From Nocardia aurantia (lineage in GTDB: Bacteria; Actinomycetota; Actinomycetes; Mycobacteriales; Mycobacteriaceae): DNA of 64,000 bases. Positions 49,483 through 58,342 of the stretch are shown here, piece after piece (the stretch's first letter is position 1; every line of letters starts with the position of its first letter). Below the pieces are notes generated by a model, which had not been told where the DNA came from, searched no databases, and saw nothing but the letters and a program-made list of their open reading frames with translations. Where the stretch lies: contig NZ_WEGI01000011.1 in NCBI RefSeq assembly GCF_009604425.1, positions 124,001 through 188,000 of the forward strand, read 5' to 3'. The translations under genes and the position numbers were made by a program.

Positions 49483-50684
49483 AGTTCCCGCACTTCCACA
49501 GTCGTGCCCGCGGCCAGTTCGGTGGCGGCCGCGGGTATGTCGATCAGGACGTCGGCCTGCGCCATCGCGGCGATCAGATGTGATCCGGGCCCCGAAACCA
49601 GTGTCACCCCACCGGATTCCAGCCGACCGCGGAGGAACTGCCGCCGCCCGGCCGGCGACCGCACCGGCACACGCAGCGGCACAGCGTATCCGGGAATCGC
49701 GGGCAGGCCCGCGAGCTCGCGCAGGATCGGCCGCGCGAACACCTCGAACGACACCAGGGTGCTCACCGGATTGCCCGGGAAGCTCAGCACCGGCACTCCG
49801 CCGATCACGCTCAGGCCCTGCGGACCGCCGGGTTGCATGGCCACGGAACCGAATTCGCCGCCCAGGGTGGCCAGGACGTCCTTGACCACCTCGAAGTCAC
49901 CCTTGGACACGCCGCCGGAGGTGAACACCACATCCGCGGATTCCGTTGCGGCGGTGAGCTGTTCCCGGAAAGATGCGGCGTCGTCGCGGCTGTGCTCGAT
50001 CGACACCACCTCGACGCCGTTGGCGGCGAGCGCCGCGGCCAGGGCGATCCCGTTGGAGTCGTAGATCTGCCCGGGGCCCAGCGGCGTGCCCGCGGGCACC
50101 AGTTCGTCGCCGGTGGTGAGCACGGCCGCGTGCACCGGCCGGAACACCGGCACCGTGGTGAGTCCCACCGCGGCCAGCACCGCGATGTGCCGGGGCGCGA
50201 CCAGCGTCCCGGCCGCCACCAGGAGATCGCCGGTCCGGACGTCGGTACCCGGCTCGCGAACGAAATCGCCGGTGGCGCGGGCCTGTTCGATCGTCACCGT
50301 GACGCCGTCGGTGACGGTGTCCTCGACCGGGACCACGCAGTCGGCGCCCGGGGGCAGCGGCGCACCGGTCATGATCTTCAGCGCGGCGCCGTCCGGCAGC
50401 GGCGTGCCGCCGTGATCGCCGGCCGCGATCACACCCGCCAGCGGCAGCGTGACCGGCACCGTCGCCAGCGATGCGGACCGCACCGCGTATCCGTCCATCG
50501 CCGAATTGCGGAACACCGGCAGATCCACCGGCGCGACCACGTCCGCGGCCAGCCGCCGGCCCAGCGCCGCGGTCATCGGGACCCGATCGATCTCGCGCCA
50601 GGCCAGTGGGCGCAACAGTTGCTCGACGCGATCGCGATGCGCTTCGACGGACCACGCCGAAGCGGGTGCGGGCCGGGTATTCAT
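49479..50684 (-). CDS. moeA: Molybdopterin molybdenumtransferase
   Basis: 401 residues. MoeA motifs: PVFRNSAMDGYAV (57-69), ALKIMTGAPLPPGADCVVPVE, TTGDELVPAG, DSNGIALAAAL, GGVSKGDFEVVKDVL and GNPVSTLVSFEVF, plus a C-terminal beta domain. It inserts molybdate into adenylylated molybdopterin. First gene of the minus-strand Moco operon, divergent from moaA by 272 bp. Confidence 0.95.
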   Translation of the reverse strand: MNTRPAPASAWSVEAHRDRVEQLLRPLAWREIDRVPMTAALGRRLAADVVAPVDLPVFRNSAMDGYAVRSASLATVPVTLPLAGVIAAGDHGGTPLPDGAALKIMTGAPLPPGADCVVPVEDTVTDGVTVTIEQARATGDFVREPGTDVRTGDLLVAAGTLVAPRHIAVLAAVGLTTVPVFRPVHAAVLTTGDELVPAGTPLGPGQIYDSNGIALAAALAANGVEVVSIEHSRDDAASFREQLTAATESADVVFTSGGVSKGDFEVVKDVLATLGGEFGSVAMQPGGPQGLSVIGGVPVLSFPGNPVSTLVSFEVFARPILRELAGLPAIPGYAVPLRVPVRSPAGRRQFLRGRLESGGVTLVSGPGSHLIAAMAQADVLIDIPAAATELAAGTTVEVREL

Positions 50685-50956
50685 GCGGCCAGCCTAACGG
50701 TGGGGGGCGCGGTTCCGACCGGTCACCGCTCCGCCGACGGTGCGTCCGCCGGGGCGCCGAGCGGGTCCGGCCGGCGGGGTCCGGATATCGATGCCGATCG
50801 GCTGCCGGGAATTTCCGGAGTTGCGGACCAATTCTGTGAATGCCGCCGCACCCTCGGCGAAATGGGCCGATCGGCCGCCTGATCGGCCCGCCGGCGGCCC
50901 TGCTCACCGGTGGTGGCCGGGTGGGCGTGAGATCGCGGAGTGGACATAATGGGCGG

Positions 50957-52015
50957 ATGACCGTCGTTCTCATGGGGCTTCCCGCCGTGCGGGGCGGACG
51001 TCCCACGCTCGACGGCCGGCCCGACACACCCGAGCTGGTCGACAAGTTCGGCCGGGTCGCGCGGGATCTGCGGGTGTCGATCACCGAGAAGTGTTCGCTG
51101 CGGTGTACCTACTGCATGCCGGAGGAGGGCCTGCCCGCCATCCCGGCCGACGAGTTGCTGTCGGCCGCGGAGATCGTCCGGCTGGTCACGCTGGCGGTGC
51201 GCGAGCTCGGGGTGCGCGAGGTCCGGTTCACCGGCGGCGAGCCGTTGATGCGCCGCGATCTGGAGGAGATCATCGGGGGCTGCCGCGCGGCGGTGCCGGG
51301 CACGCCGCTGGCGATGACCACCAACGCCGTCGGGCTGGAACACCGGGTGCGCGGCCTCGCGGCGGCCGGGTTGCGCCGGGTCAACGTCTCGCTGGACACC
51401 GTGGACCGCGCCGGATTCGCCCGGCTGACCCGCCGCGACCGGCTGACCTCCGTGCAGGCCGGTATCCGCGCCGCGCACGCGGCCGGGCTGGCGCCGGTCA
51501 AGGTGAACGCGGTCCTGATGCGCGAAACCCTTTCCGGCGCAGCCGATCTGCTGCGCTGGTGTCTCGACGAGGGGTGTGAGCTGCGGTTCATCGAGGAGAT
51601 GCCGCTGGACGCCGATCACGAGTGGGCCCGCGCGAACATGATCACCGCCGCCGAACTGCTGGACGTGCTCGGCGCCCGCTTCGCGCTCGAGCCGATCGGC
51701 CGCTCGGACCCGTCCGCGCCGGCGGAGACCTGGCTGGTCGACGGCGGGCCCGCCACGGTCGGCATCATCGCCTCGGTCACCCGCTCGTTCTGCGGCGACT
51801 GCGACCGTACCCGGCTGACCGCCGACGGGATGGTGCGGTCCTGTCTGTTCAGCGACCAGGAATACGATCTGCGCAGCCTGTTGCGCACGGGCGCCTCCGA
51901 CGCCGAGGTGGCCGCCGTCTGGCGGGGCGCGATGTGGAACAAGTGGGCCGGCCACGGCATCGGCGCCGCGGGATTCGTGCCGCCGGAACGAACGATGGGA
52001 GCAATCGGTGGTTGA
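50957..52015 (+). CDS. moaA: GTP 3',8-cyclase (radical SAM)
   Basis: 352 residues. Radical-SAM cluster CSLRCTYCMPEEGL (CxxxCxxC, 46-59), RFTGGEPLMRRDL, the second cluster cysteines in FCGDCDRTRLTADGMVRSCLF, and the essential C-terminal GG (TMGAIGG) are all present. It converts GTP to the cyclic precursor on which MoaC acts. The stop overlaps moaD by 8 bp. Confidence 0.96.
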   Translation: MTVVLMGLPAVRGGRPTLDGRPDTPELVDKFGRVARDLRVSITEKCSLRCTYCMPEEGLPAIPADELLSAAEIVRLVTLAVRELGVREVRFTGGEPLMRRDLEEIIGGCRAAVPGTPLAMTTNAVGLEHRVRGLAAAGLRRVNVSLDTVDRAGFARLTRRDRLTSVQAGIRAAHAAGLAPVKVNAVLMRETLSGAADLLRWCLDEGCELRFIEEMPLDADHEWARANMITAAELLDVLGARFALEPIGRSDPSAPAETWLVDGGPATVGIIASVTRSFCGDCDRTRLTADGMVRSCLFSDQEYDLRSLLRTGASDAEVAAVWRGAMWNKWAGHGIGAAGFVPPERTMGAIGG

Positions 52016-52250
52016 GATCCGCTATTTCGCCGCCATCGCCGACGCGGTCGGCAAGGCGAGCGAACGTCTCGACCTGCCCGCCGAGGCCACCGTCGCCGAT
52101 CTGCGCCGCGTCCTCACCGGGACCTACGGGCCCGGTCTGGACCCGATGCTCAAGGTGTGCGCCTTCCTCATCGACGACGAGCTGACCCGCGACGACGCCG
52201 CCGTGCTCACGGCCCGGGTCGACGTGCTGCCGCCGTTCGCGGGCGGATGA
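52008..52250 (+). CDS. moaD: Molybdopterin synthase small subunit (sulfur carrier)
   Basis: 80 residues from a GTG inside the 3' end of moaA. Ubiquitin-like fold with IRYFAAIADAVGKASERLDL at the N-terminus, ending PPFAGG; the terminal Gly-Gly is the thiocarboxylation site. Partner of MoaE encoded in the divergent operon. Confidence 0.94.
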   Translation: MVEIRYFAAIADAVGKASERLDLPAEATVADLRRVLTGTYGPGLDPMLKVCAFLIDDELTRDDAAVLTARVDVLPPFAGG

Positions 52251-52260
52251 GGCCGTACGG

Positions 52261-52962
52261 TCACGCGGCGACGATCGCGCGGACCAGGTGTTCCCAGTGG
52301 TTCTCGATCTGTTCCGGGGTGTAGCCGAGGACCCGGATCTGGTGCAGGACCAGGGCCGCGTCCAGGCTCGCGAGCAGGGTGTCGGCCAGCAGCGGGACGT
52401 CGCCGCGCGCGCCGGCCTGCCGGAGCAGCAGTGCCACATGGGTTTTGGCGATGTTGTAGGGCGCGCTGGCGTGGGTGCCGCGGTCGGCGGCCCGCCGGAG
52501 TTCGCCCTCGACCTGGATGAGGGCCATCCGGGCGCGGCCGAACGCGATCAGCCGGGTCAGCGGCGGCGCGTCGGGACCCAGTGGTGGTGGCCCGAACATG
52601 TAGGCGGCCTGGATCTTCCGATCGGATTGGTCCAGCAGCGCGAGCATCAGGCCGGCGCGGTTGCCGAACCGGCGGAACACGGTGCCCTTGCCGACGCCGG
52701 CGCGCTTGGCCACCGCGTCCATGGTGACCGCGTCGGCGCCCTCCTCGCGGACCAGTTGCTCGGCGGCGTCGAGTAGCAGTTGCCGGTTGCGGGCGGCGTC
52801 GCTGCGCTCCGGATGCCCGAGGACCGACAGGCCCGGAATGAGATCGGAACCGGGCGCGTCCACCGAGACCGGCTCGATCGGGAGCTGGAACGGCAGCGCG
52901 GTGCCGTGGTTCTCGGTACACGGATCGGACGGATCGGCTGTGTCGCGGCTCACGACTGGCAT
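52261..52962 (-). CDS. TetR-family transcriptional regulator
   Basis: 233 residues. The helix-turn-helix covers about 58-105 (RNRQLLLDAAEQLVREEGADAVTMDAVAKRAGVGKGTVFRRFGNRAGL). About 55 residues before it are Pro-rich and poorly structured, so the true start may be further in, although no better ATG is seen. The C-terminal ligand domain is of the small-molecule type (NIAKTHVALLLRQAG). It is divergent from an FMN reductase, and two palindromes lie between them. Confidence 0.88.
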   Translation of the reverse strand: MPVVSRDTADPSDPCTENHGTALPFQLPIEPVSVDAPGSDLIPGLSVLGHPERSDAARNRQLLLDAAEQLVREEGADAVTMDAVAKRAGVGKGTVFRRFGNRAGLMLALLDQSDRKIQAAYMFGPPPLGPDAPPLTRLIAFGRARMALIQVEGELRRAADRGTHASAPYNIAKTHVALLLRQAGARGDVPLLADTLLASLDAALVLHQIRVLGYTPEQIENHWEHLVRAIVAA

Positions 52963-52983
52963 CCTCTGGGGTCGGAATGAAAG

Positions 52984-52997
52984 CGGACCATGGTCCG
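52984..52997. promoter_or_regulatory. Palindrome, candidate TetR operator 1
   Basis: Perfect 14-bp palindrome CGGACCATGGTCCG, 21 bases upstream of the tetR ATG in the divergent gap. Confidence 0.55.
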
Positions 52998-53002
52998 GTT
53001 AT

Positions 53003-53015
53003 CCTGTCGTACAGG
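53003..53015. promoter_or_regulatory. Palindrome, candidate TetR operator 2
   Basis: CCTGT-CGT-ACAGG, a typical TetR-type half-site pair, 38 bases upstream of the FMN-reductase ATG and 5 bases after operator 1. Confidence 0.55.
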
Positions 53016-53053
53016 CGTCACCCGCCGCAACACCGCTTCAGGAGGAATTGTCA

Positions 53054-53617
53054 ATGTCCCAGACTCGCATTCTCGCGCTCGTCGGCAGCCTGCGTGCCGC
53101 GTCGATCAATCGGCAACTCGCCGAGGCCGCGGCGCAGACCGCCCCGTCGGGCGTGGAGGTGAGCATCTACGAGGGCCTCGGCGATATTCCTTTCTACAAC
53201 GAGGACCTCGATGTCGAGGGCCGGGTGCCCGCCGCGGCCGTCGCCCTGCGCGAGGCCGTCGCCGCCGCGGACGCGCTGCTGCTGTTCGTGCCCGAGTACA
53301 ACGGCACCATCCCGGCCGCGCTGAAGAACGTCATCGACTGGGCCTCGCGGCCGTACGGTGTCGGCGCGATCAAGGGCACGCCCGCCGCGGTGATCAGCGC
53401 GTCGATCAGCTCGAACGCCGCCAAGTGGGCGCACGCCGACACGGTGAAGGCGCTCGGCATCGCCGGCGCGGTCGTCGTGGAGGAGGCCACCGTGCACTTC
53501 GGCACCATCGGCCAGCGGTTCGCCGAAGCCGTGCCGAGCCAGGACGCCGAGGCCATCGCCGAGCTCGCCGGTGCGGTCCGCGAGCTGGTCGAGCGGACTG
53601 CTCGGATCGCCGCCTGA
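53054..53617 (+). CDS. NAD(P)H-dependent FMN reductase
   Basis: 187 residues from an ATG with CAGGAGGAATT upstream. Flavodoxin-like fold: phosphate loop GSLRAASINRQLAEA (11-25), LLLFVPEYNGTIPAALKNVIDWASRP (about 75-100; the PEYN flavin loop) and VISASISSNA. Members reduce FMN, quinones or azo dyes. Probably repressed by the divergent TetR protein. A strong intrinsic terminator follows, so it is a single-gene unit. Confidence 0.92.
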   Translation: MSQTRILALVGSLRAASINRQLAEAAAQTAPSGVEVSIYEGLGDIPFYNEDLDVEGRVPAAAVALREAVAAADALLLFVPEYNGTIPAALKNVIDWASRPYGVGAIKGTPAAVISASISSNAAKWAHADTVKALGIAGAVVVEEATVHFGTIGQRFAEAVPSQDAEAIAELAGAVRELVERTARIAA

Positions 53618-53650
53618 TCCGTCAGCCGCCCCGGAGCGCTCCGGGTTCCA

Positions 53651-53691
53651 GGGCCCGCCCCCGTCGCACCGCGCCGGGGGCGGGCCCTTTT
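53651..53691 (+). terminator. Intrinsic terminator after the FMN reductase
   Basis: Perfect 13-bp GC-rich stem (53651-53663 / 53675-53687), 11-nt loop, then TTTT. It begins 33 bases after the stop. Confidence 0.85.
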
Positions 53692-53868
53692 CGGTGATCC
53701 GAGGGGTCCCCGGTGCTTCCGGGATGGATGGGATCACTGTGACGAATGGGAGAGATGGGTTTGCTGAGAAGGAACTGTCGTGTGAAATCGTGATCTGCAC
53801 CACTGTCGTGTCGAGTTGCGGGATCGTCTGTCCAGGTACTTGCCACGGGCGAATTCCATCCGTGTGAC
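53692..53868. other. Leader region upstream of the nrdHIE operon
   Basis: Between the FMN-reductase terminator and the NrdR-like boxes. Moderate GC, no coding frame of recognisable type and no riboswitch fold identified. Confidence 0.35.
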
Positions 53869-53916
53869 TCGCTACATGTCGTGTCGTATGAATCTGTCGG
53901 CCACTAGGTGTAGTGT
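53869..53916 (+). promoter_or_regulatory. Pair of NrdR-like boxes upstream of nrdHIE
   Basis: Box 1 TCGCTACATGTCGTGT (53869-53884) and box 2 CCACTAGGTGTAGTGT (53901-53916) match the NrdR consensus ACACTATATATAGTGT at 11 and 12 of 16 positions. They are spaced 32 bp start to start, the three-turn spacing known for NrdR. They lie about 220 bp upstream of nrdH, so a long leader is implied. Confidence 0.65.
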
Positions 53917-54133
53917 CTCGACCACCGAAAGGCGACGCGGATTCCGTGCCGGTCACGGCAGGGAATCCGGCAGAGCCGGGCCCTGGCCGGTCCGGTGGCG
54001 GTATGCGCCCGGCGTTGGCTGGACACCTCCCGATGCTGTCGTTCTTTCCGGGGCACGCGCAGCACCACACGGATCTGCTCAGTCGTGCACTGCAAGGTCG
54101 CATCGGGTCGAGGATGAACAGAGAGGGATACTC

Positions 54134-54367
54134 ATGACCGTCACCGTTTACACCAAGCCCGCGTGTGTCCAGTGCAATGCCACCTACCGCGCGCTGGACA
54201 AGGTCGGCGTCGACTACGAGGTCATCGACATCTCGGAGAATCCCGACGCGCGTGACTACGTGATGGCGCTGGGTTACCTGCAGGCCCCGGTCGTCGTCGC
54301 CGGCGACGAGCACTGGTCCGGCTTCCGGCCGGACCGCATCAAGTCCCTGGCCGCTCTGGTGGCCTGA
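54134..54367 (+). CDS. nrdH: Glutaredoxin-like NrdH redoxin
   Basis: 77 residues with redox motif CVQC (YTKPACVQCNATYRALD) and the NrdH hallmark WSGFRPDRIK near the C-terminus. It donates electrons to class Ib ribonucleotide reductase, being re-reduced by thioredoxin reductase. First gene of nrdH-I-E. ATG with a GAGAGGG ribosome site. Confidence 0.96.
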   Translation: MTVTVYTKPACVQCNATYRALDKVGVDYEVIDISENPDARDYVMALGYLQAPVVVAGDEHWSGFRPDRIKSLAALVA

Positions 54368-54417
54368 ATCGCTGCCCGCTCCAGGCGAGCGGGCGGCCGG
54401 GAAGGGGTGCGGCTGCG

Positions 54418-54900
54418 ATGATCGACACCGATCTGCCTCGCACGGGCGGGGAGGGGCCGCTGGTCTACTTCTCGAGCGCCTCCGAGAACACGCATCGTTT
54501 CGTCGAGCGGCTGGGTCTCCCGGCGCTTCGTATCCCGCTCCACACCGCCGACTCGCTTCGGGTCGACGAGCCCTATGTGCTGATCTGCCCCACCTACGGT
54601 GGCGGCCGGCATGTGCTGGGGGGCAACCGATCCGACAAGGAGTTCGTCCCCAGGCAGGTGGCGAAGTTCCTCAACGATCCACACAATCGTGCGTTGCTGC
54701 GCGGCATCATCGCGGCCGGCAACACCAACTTCGGTGAGACGTACTGCTATGCGGGAGAGGTCATCTCCCGCAAGTGCGGGGTGCCGTACCTGTATCGCTT
54801 CGAACTCATGGGAACCGCGGAGGACGTCGAGCGCGTCCGAGAGGGATTGGGATTGTTTTGGCAACGACCACAGCACCGGCCGGAAAGACGGCCCGCCTAG
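54418..54900 (+). CDS. nrdI: Flavodoxin-like NrdI
   Basis: 160 residues: LVYFSSASENTHRFVERLG (15-33) is the FMN phosphate loop, followed by PTYGGG and AAGNTNFGETYCYAGE, typical of NrdI. It supplies the oxidant for assembling the Mn2-tyrosyl radical in NrdF. Its 3' end overlaps the start of nrdE by about 43 bp in another frame. Confidence 0.95.
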   Translation: MIDTDLPRTGGEGPLVYFSSASENTHRFVERLGLPALRIPLHTADSLRVDEPYVLICPTYGGGRHVLGGNRSDKEFVPRQVAKFLNDPHNRALLRGIIAAGNTNFGETYCYAGEVISRKCGVPYLYRFELMGTAEDVERVREGLGLFWQRPQHRPERRPA

Positions 54901-57900
54901 AGCGTCAGGTCAGTAGTGAGGCGTCCACCGAGGGCCTCGACTACCACGCCCTCAACGCGATGCTCAATCTGTACGGCCCGAACGGCGAGATCCAGTTCGA
55001 CAAGGACATCGCCGCGGCCCGTCAGTACTTCCTGCAGCACGTCAACCAGAACACCGTCTTCTTCCACAACCTGGACGAGAAGCTCGACTACCTGGTCCGG
55101 GAGAACTACTACGAGGCCGAGGTACTGGACAAGTACAGCCGGCCGTTCGTGAAGAAGCTGTTCCAGCAGGCGTACGCGAAGAAGTTCCGGTTCCCGACCT
55201 TCCTCGGCGCGTTCAAGTACTACACCTCGTACACGCTCAAGACGTTCGACGGCAAGCGCTACCTGGAGCGGTTCGAGGACCGCGTCTGCATGGTCGCGCT
55301 GACCCTCGCCGACGGCGACGAGAAGCTGGCGCAGGAGCTGGTCGAGGAGATCATCTCCGGTCGTTTCCAGCCCGCGACCCCGACCTTCCTCAACTCGGGC
55401 AAGCAGCAGCGCGGCGAGCCGGTTTCCTGTTTCCCGGCGGGCACCCCGGTGGACACGCCGGAGGGGCCGCGCGCCATCGAGACGTTGCGGCCCGGCGACC
55501 GGGTGCTCTCCCACGATGGGTCCTACGCGACCGTGGAGACGCTCGTTGAGAATTCGAATGATCAAGCACTGGTATCGATTTCGCACTTCGGCCACAAAGA
55601 GCCGCTGCTCTGCACCCCGGAGCATCCCATTCTGGTCTGGACGACGCGCGAGGTCGAAACGCTGATCGATGGTGACGGCGCCGATCCCTTCCGCGGTTTC
55701 GTGTGGCTGGCCGCACAGGACGTACACCCGTCCGACTTCATCGTGACCACGGCGCCACTGGACGAGCGGCCGCGTCGCGTCCTCGATCTCATGGATCATG
55801 TCGGTGAGGGTCTCCACGAAGAGGTGGACGGTCTGATCCACAAGGTGAATGTGGATGCGAAGCATCGGAACAAGCAGCGGCACAGCCGGCGCTTCGTTGC
55901 GGTCAACCGCTACGTCGAGGAGTCCTACGAGCTGGGCTTGATCCTCGGCTGGTACGTCGCCGAAGGGCATGTGTCCAAGCGATCGGGTGTTGCGGACTTG
56001 CGGCCGAACGGCGTTCACTTCACCCTCGGTGCGCACGAGGTCGAATACCATGTCGAACTCGGTATGGCCTTCAAGCAGGTGTTCGGTGTCGATCTGTCCC
56101 TGCACACCAACCACTCGGATCATTCCACCCGGATGGTCTGTAACAGTCAGGCCGTGGCGTCGCTGCTGTTGTCGCTGGCGGGAACCGGCTACAACGCCAA
56201 GCGTCTCCCGCACTACGTACTAACCGCGAACGAAGACTTCCAGCGCGGCCTGCTGGCAGGGCTGTTCAGAGGGGACGGGTGCAGCACGACCGGGGGGATG
56301 GTGCTCGATCTGGTGAACCCGGAACTGGTCGACCAAGTTCAGCTGATCCTGCGGCGGCTGGGCATCATGTCGGTTGTTCGTACCTACCTGAACCAAGCCG
56401 GAAATCCGACCGGGCAGGTGTTCGTGCCCGGGCTGCCCGGTACGAACGAGGACTTCATCTACGACATCGGTAAGAACCTGCACAACTACACCGGTCGTAA
56501 AGGCACGAAGCGCAGCACCTTCCAGGTGGTGCACGGCCGTCACGTCTACGGTGTTCGCGCGATCGAACGCACGGCCGAGGCCCCAGAACAGGTGTACAAC
56601 CTCCATGTCGAAGGCACACACACGTATTCGATTCGTGGCACCGTCGTGCACAATTGCTTCCTGCTGCGCATCGAGGACAACATGGAGTCCATCGGGCGCT
56701 CCATCAACTCCGCGCTGCAGCTGTCCAAGCGCGGCGGCGGAGTCGCGTTGCTGCTCAGCAACATTCGCGAGCACGGGGCGCCGATCAAGAAGATCGAGAA
56801 TCAGTCCTCGGGCGTCATCCCGATCATGAAGCTGCTGGAGGACTCGTTCTCCTACGCCAACCAGCTCGGCGCGCGCCAGGGCGCGGGCGCGGTGTACCTG
56901 CACGCGCACCACCCCGACATCTATCGCTTCCTCGACACCAAGCGGGAGAACGCGGACGAGAAGATCCGCATCAAGACCCTGTCGCTCGGTGTGGTCATCC
57001 CGGACATCACCTTCGAGCTGGCTCGCAAGAACGAGGATATGTACCTGTTCTCGCCGTACGACGTGGAGCGCATCTACGGCAAGCCGTTCGCCGACGTCGA
57101 CGTCACCGAGAAGTACCACGAGATGGTGGACGACAAGCGGATTCGCAAGACCAAGATCAAGGCGCGCGAGTTCTTCCAGACGCTGGCCGAGCTGCAGTTC
57201 GAGTCGGGCTACCCGTACATCATGTTCGAGGACACGGTGAACCGGGCGAATCCGGTGGCGGGCAAGATCACCCACTCCAACCTGTGCTCGGAGATCCTGC
57301 AGGTCTCCACGCCGTCGATCTACAACGACGACCTGTCCTACGCGAAGGTCGGCAAGGACATCTCCTGCAATCTGGGCTCGCTGAACATCGCCCAGACCAT
57401 GGACTCGCCGGATTTCGGCCATTCGGTGGAGACCGCGATCCGCGCGCTCACCGCGGTGTCGGACCAGACCCACATCCACTCGGTGCCGTCGATCGAACAG
57501 GGCAACAACGAATCCCACGCCATCGGCCTCGGCCAGATGAACCTGCACGGGTACCTGGCCCGCGAGCGGATCCACTACGGATCCACCGAGGGCGTCGACT
57601 TCACCAACATGTACTTCTACACGATCGCCTACCACGCGATCCGCGCCTCCAACCGGCTGGCGATCGAACGCGGCCGCGCCTTCGGCGGTTTCGAGAATTC
57701 GAAGTACGCCAGCGGGCAGTACTTCGACAAGTACACCGAACAGGTCTGGGAGCCGGCGACCGACCGGATCCGGCAACTGTTCGCTGATGCCGGGGTGCGC
57801 ATCCCGACCCAGGACGACTGGCGCGAACTGCGAGCCTCGGTGATGGAACACGGTATCTACAACCAGAATCTGCAGGCCGTCCCGCCGACCGGCTCGATCT

Positions 57901-58268
57901 CCTACATCAACAACTCCACCAGCTCGATTCACCCGGTGGCGTCGAAGATCGAGATCCGCAAGGAGGGCAAGATCGGCCGGGTCTACTATCCGGCGCCCTA
58001 CATGACCAACGACAACCTCGAATACTTCGAGGACGCATACGAAATCGGCTACGAGAAGATCATCGACACGTACGCCGCGGCCACCCAGCACGTGGACCAG
58101 GGCCTGTCGCTGACGCTGTTCTTCCAGGACACCGCCACCACCCGCGAGGTCAACAAGGCGCAGATCTACGCCTGGCGCAAGGGAATCAAGACGCTGTACT
58201 ACATCCGCATCCGGCAGATGGCGCTGGAGGGGACCGAAGTCGAGGGTTGCGTGAGCTGCATGCTCTAG
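54858..58268 (+). CDS. nrdE: Class Ib ribonucleotide reductase large subunit, with intein
   Basis: 1136 residues as translated; removal of the 409-residue intein leaves 727, the normal NrdE size. Start chosen at TTG 54858 (ATTTAPAGKT...), inside nrdI, since no ATG or GTG fits before the conserved DYHALNAMLNLYG. The active-site cysteines are the redox Cys after EPVS (where the intein sits), Cys of HSNLCSEILQVSTPS, Cys of DISCNLGSLNIA and the C-terminal CVSCML pair. The radical-transfer and substrate regions, such as PPTGSISYINNSTSSIHP, are intact. It reduces ribonucleoside diphosphates with NrdF. Confidence 0.96.
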   Translation: MATTTAPAGKTARLERQVSSEASTEGLDYHALNAMLNLYGPNGEIQFDKDIAAARQYFLQHVNQNTVFFHNLDEKLDYLVRENYYEAEVLDKYSRPFVKKLFQQAYAKKFRFPTFLGAFKYYTSYTLKTFDGKRYLERFEDRVCMVALTLADGDEKLAQELVEEIISGRFQPATPTFLNSGKQQRGEPVSCFPAGTPVDTPEGPRAIETLRPGDRVLSHDGSYATVETLVENSNDQALVSISHFGHKEPLLCTPEHPILVWTTREVETLIDGDGADPFRGFVWLAAQDVHPSDFIVTTAPLDERPRRVLDLMDHVGEGLHEEVDGLIHKVNVDAKHRNKQRHSRRFVAVNRYVEESYELGLILGWYVAEGHVSKRSGVADLRPNGVHFTLGAHEVEYHVELGMAFKQVFGVDLSLHTNHSDHSTRMVCNSQAVASLLLSLAGTGYNAKRLPHYVLTANEDFQRGLLAGLFRGDGCSTTGGMVLDLVNPELVDQVQLILRRLGIMSVVRTYLNQAGNPTGQVFVPGLPGTNEDFIYDIGKNLHNYTGRKGTKRSTFQVVHGRHVYGVRAIERTAEAPEQVYNLHVEGTHTYSIRGTVVHNCFLLRIEDNMESIGRSINSALQLSKRGGGVALLLSNIREHGAPIKKIENQSSGVIPIMKLLEDSFSYANQLGARQGAGAVYLHAHHPDIYRFLDTKRENADEKIRIKTLSLGVVIPDITFELARKNEDMYLFSPYDVERIYGKPFADVDVTEKYHEMVDDKRIRKTKIKAREFFQTLAELQFESGYPYIMFEDTVNRANPVAGKITHSNLCSEILQVSTPSIYNDDLSYAKVGKDISCNLGSLNIAQTMDSPDFGHSVETAIRALTAVSDQTHIHSVPSIEQGNNESHAIGLGQMNLHGYLARERIHYGSTEGVDFTNMYFYTIAYHAIRASNRLAIERGRAFGGFENSKYASGQYFDKYTEQVWEPATDRIRQLFADAGVRIPTQDDWRELRASVMEHGIYNQNLQAVPPTGSISYINNSTSSIHPVASKIEIRKEGKIGRVYYPAPYMTNDNLEYFEDAYEIGYEKIIDTYAAATQHVDQGLSLTLFFQDTATTREVNKAQIYAWRKGIKTLYYIRIRQMALEGTEVEGCVSCML
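55428..56654 (+). mobile_element. Intein with LAGLIDADG homing-endonuclease domain in NrdE
   Basis: 409 residues. N-terminal splicing block begins CFPAGTPVDTPEGPRAIE and block B is seen in LCTPEHPILVW. The C-terminal blocks are VYNLHVEGTHTYSIRGTVVHN followed by extein Cys. Endonuclease motifs: LGLILGWYVAEGH and LLAGLFRGDGC. All residues for splicing (Cys1, block B His, His-Asn end, Cys+1) are present. GC is lower than in the flanking extein, consistent with horizontal spread. Confidence 0.95.
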
Positions 58269-58278
58269 AAGTTGTTGT

Positions 58279-58315
58279 CGCACAGGGTGTTTCCGTGTCG
58301 GAGGCACCCTGTGCG
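58279..58315 (+). terminator. Hairpin after nrdE
   Basis: Perfect 11-bp stem (58279-58289 / 58305-58315) with a 15-nt loop, 10 bases after the nrdE stop; only a short GTTGT follows. Confidence 0.55.
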
Positions 58316-58342
58316 GTTGTCGGCCGTCGCGTGTGCTGTGTG

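Noticed and set aside
54774..54857. Upstream extension of NrdE to 54774
   Set aside because: The added residues are the out-of-frame translation of nrdI and match no NrdE; the TTG at 54858 fits size and overlap.
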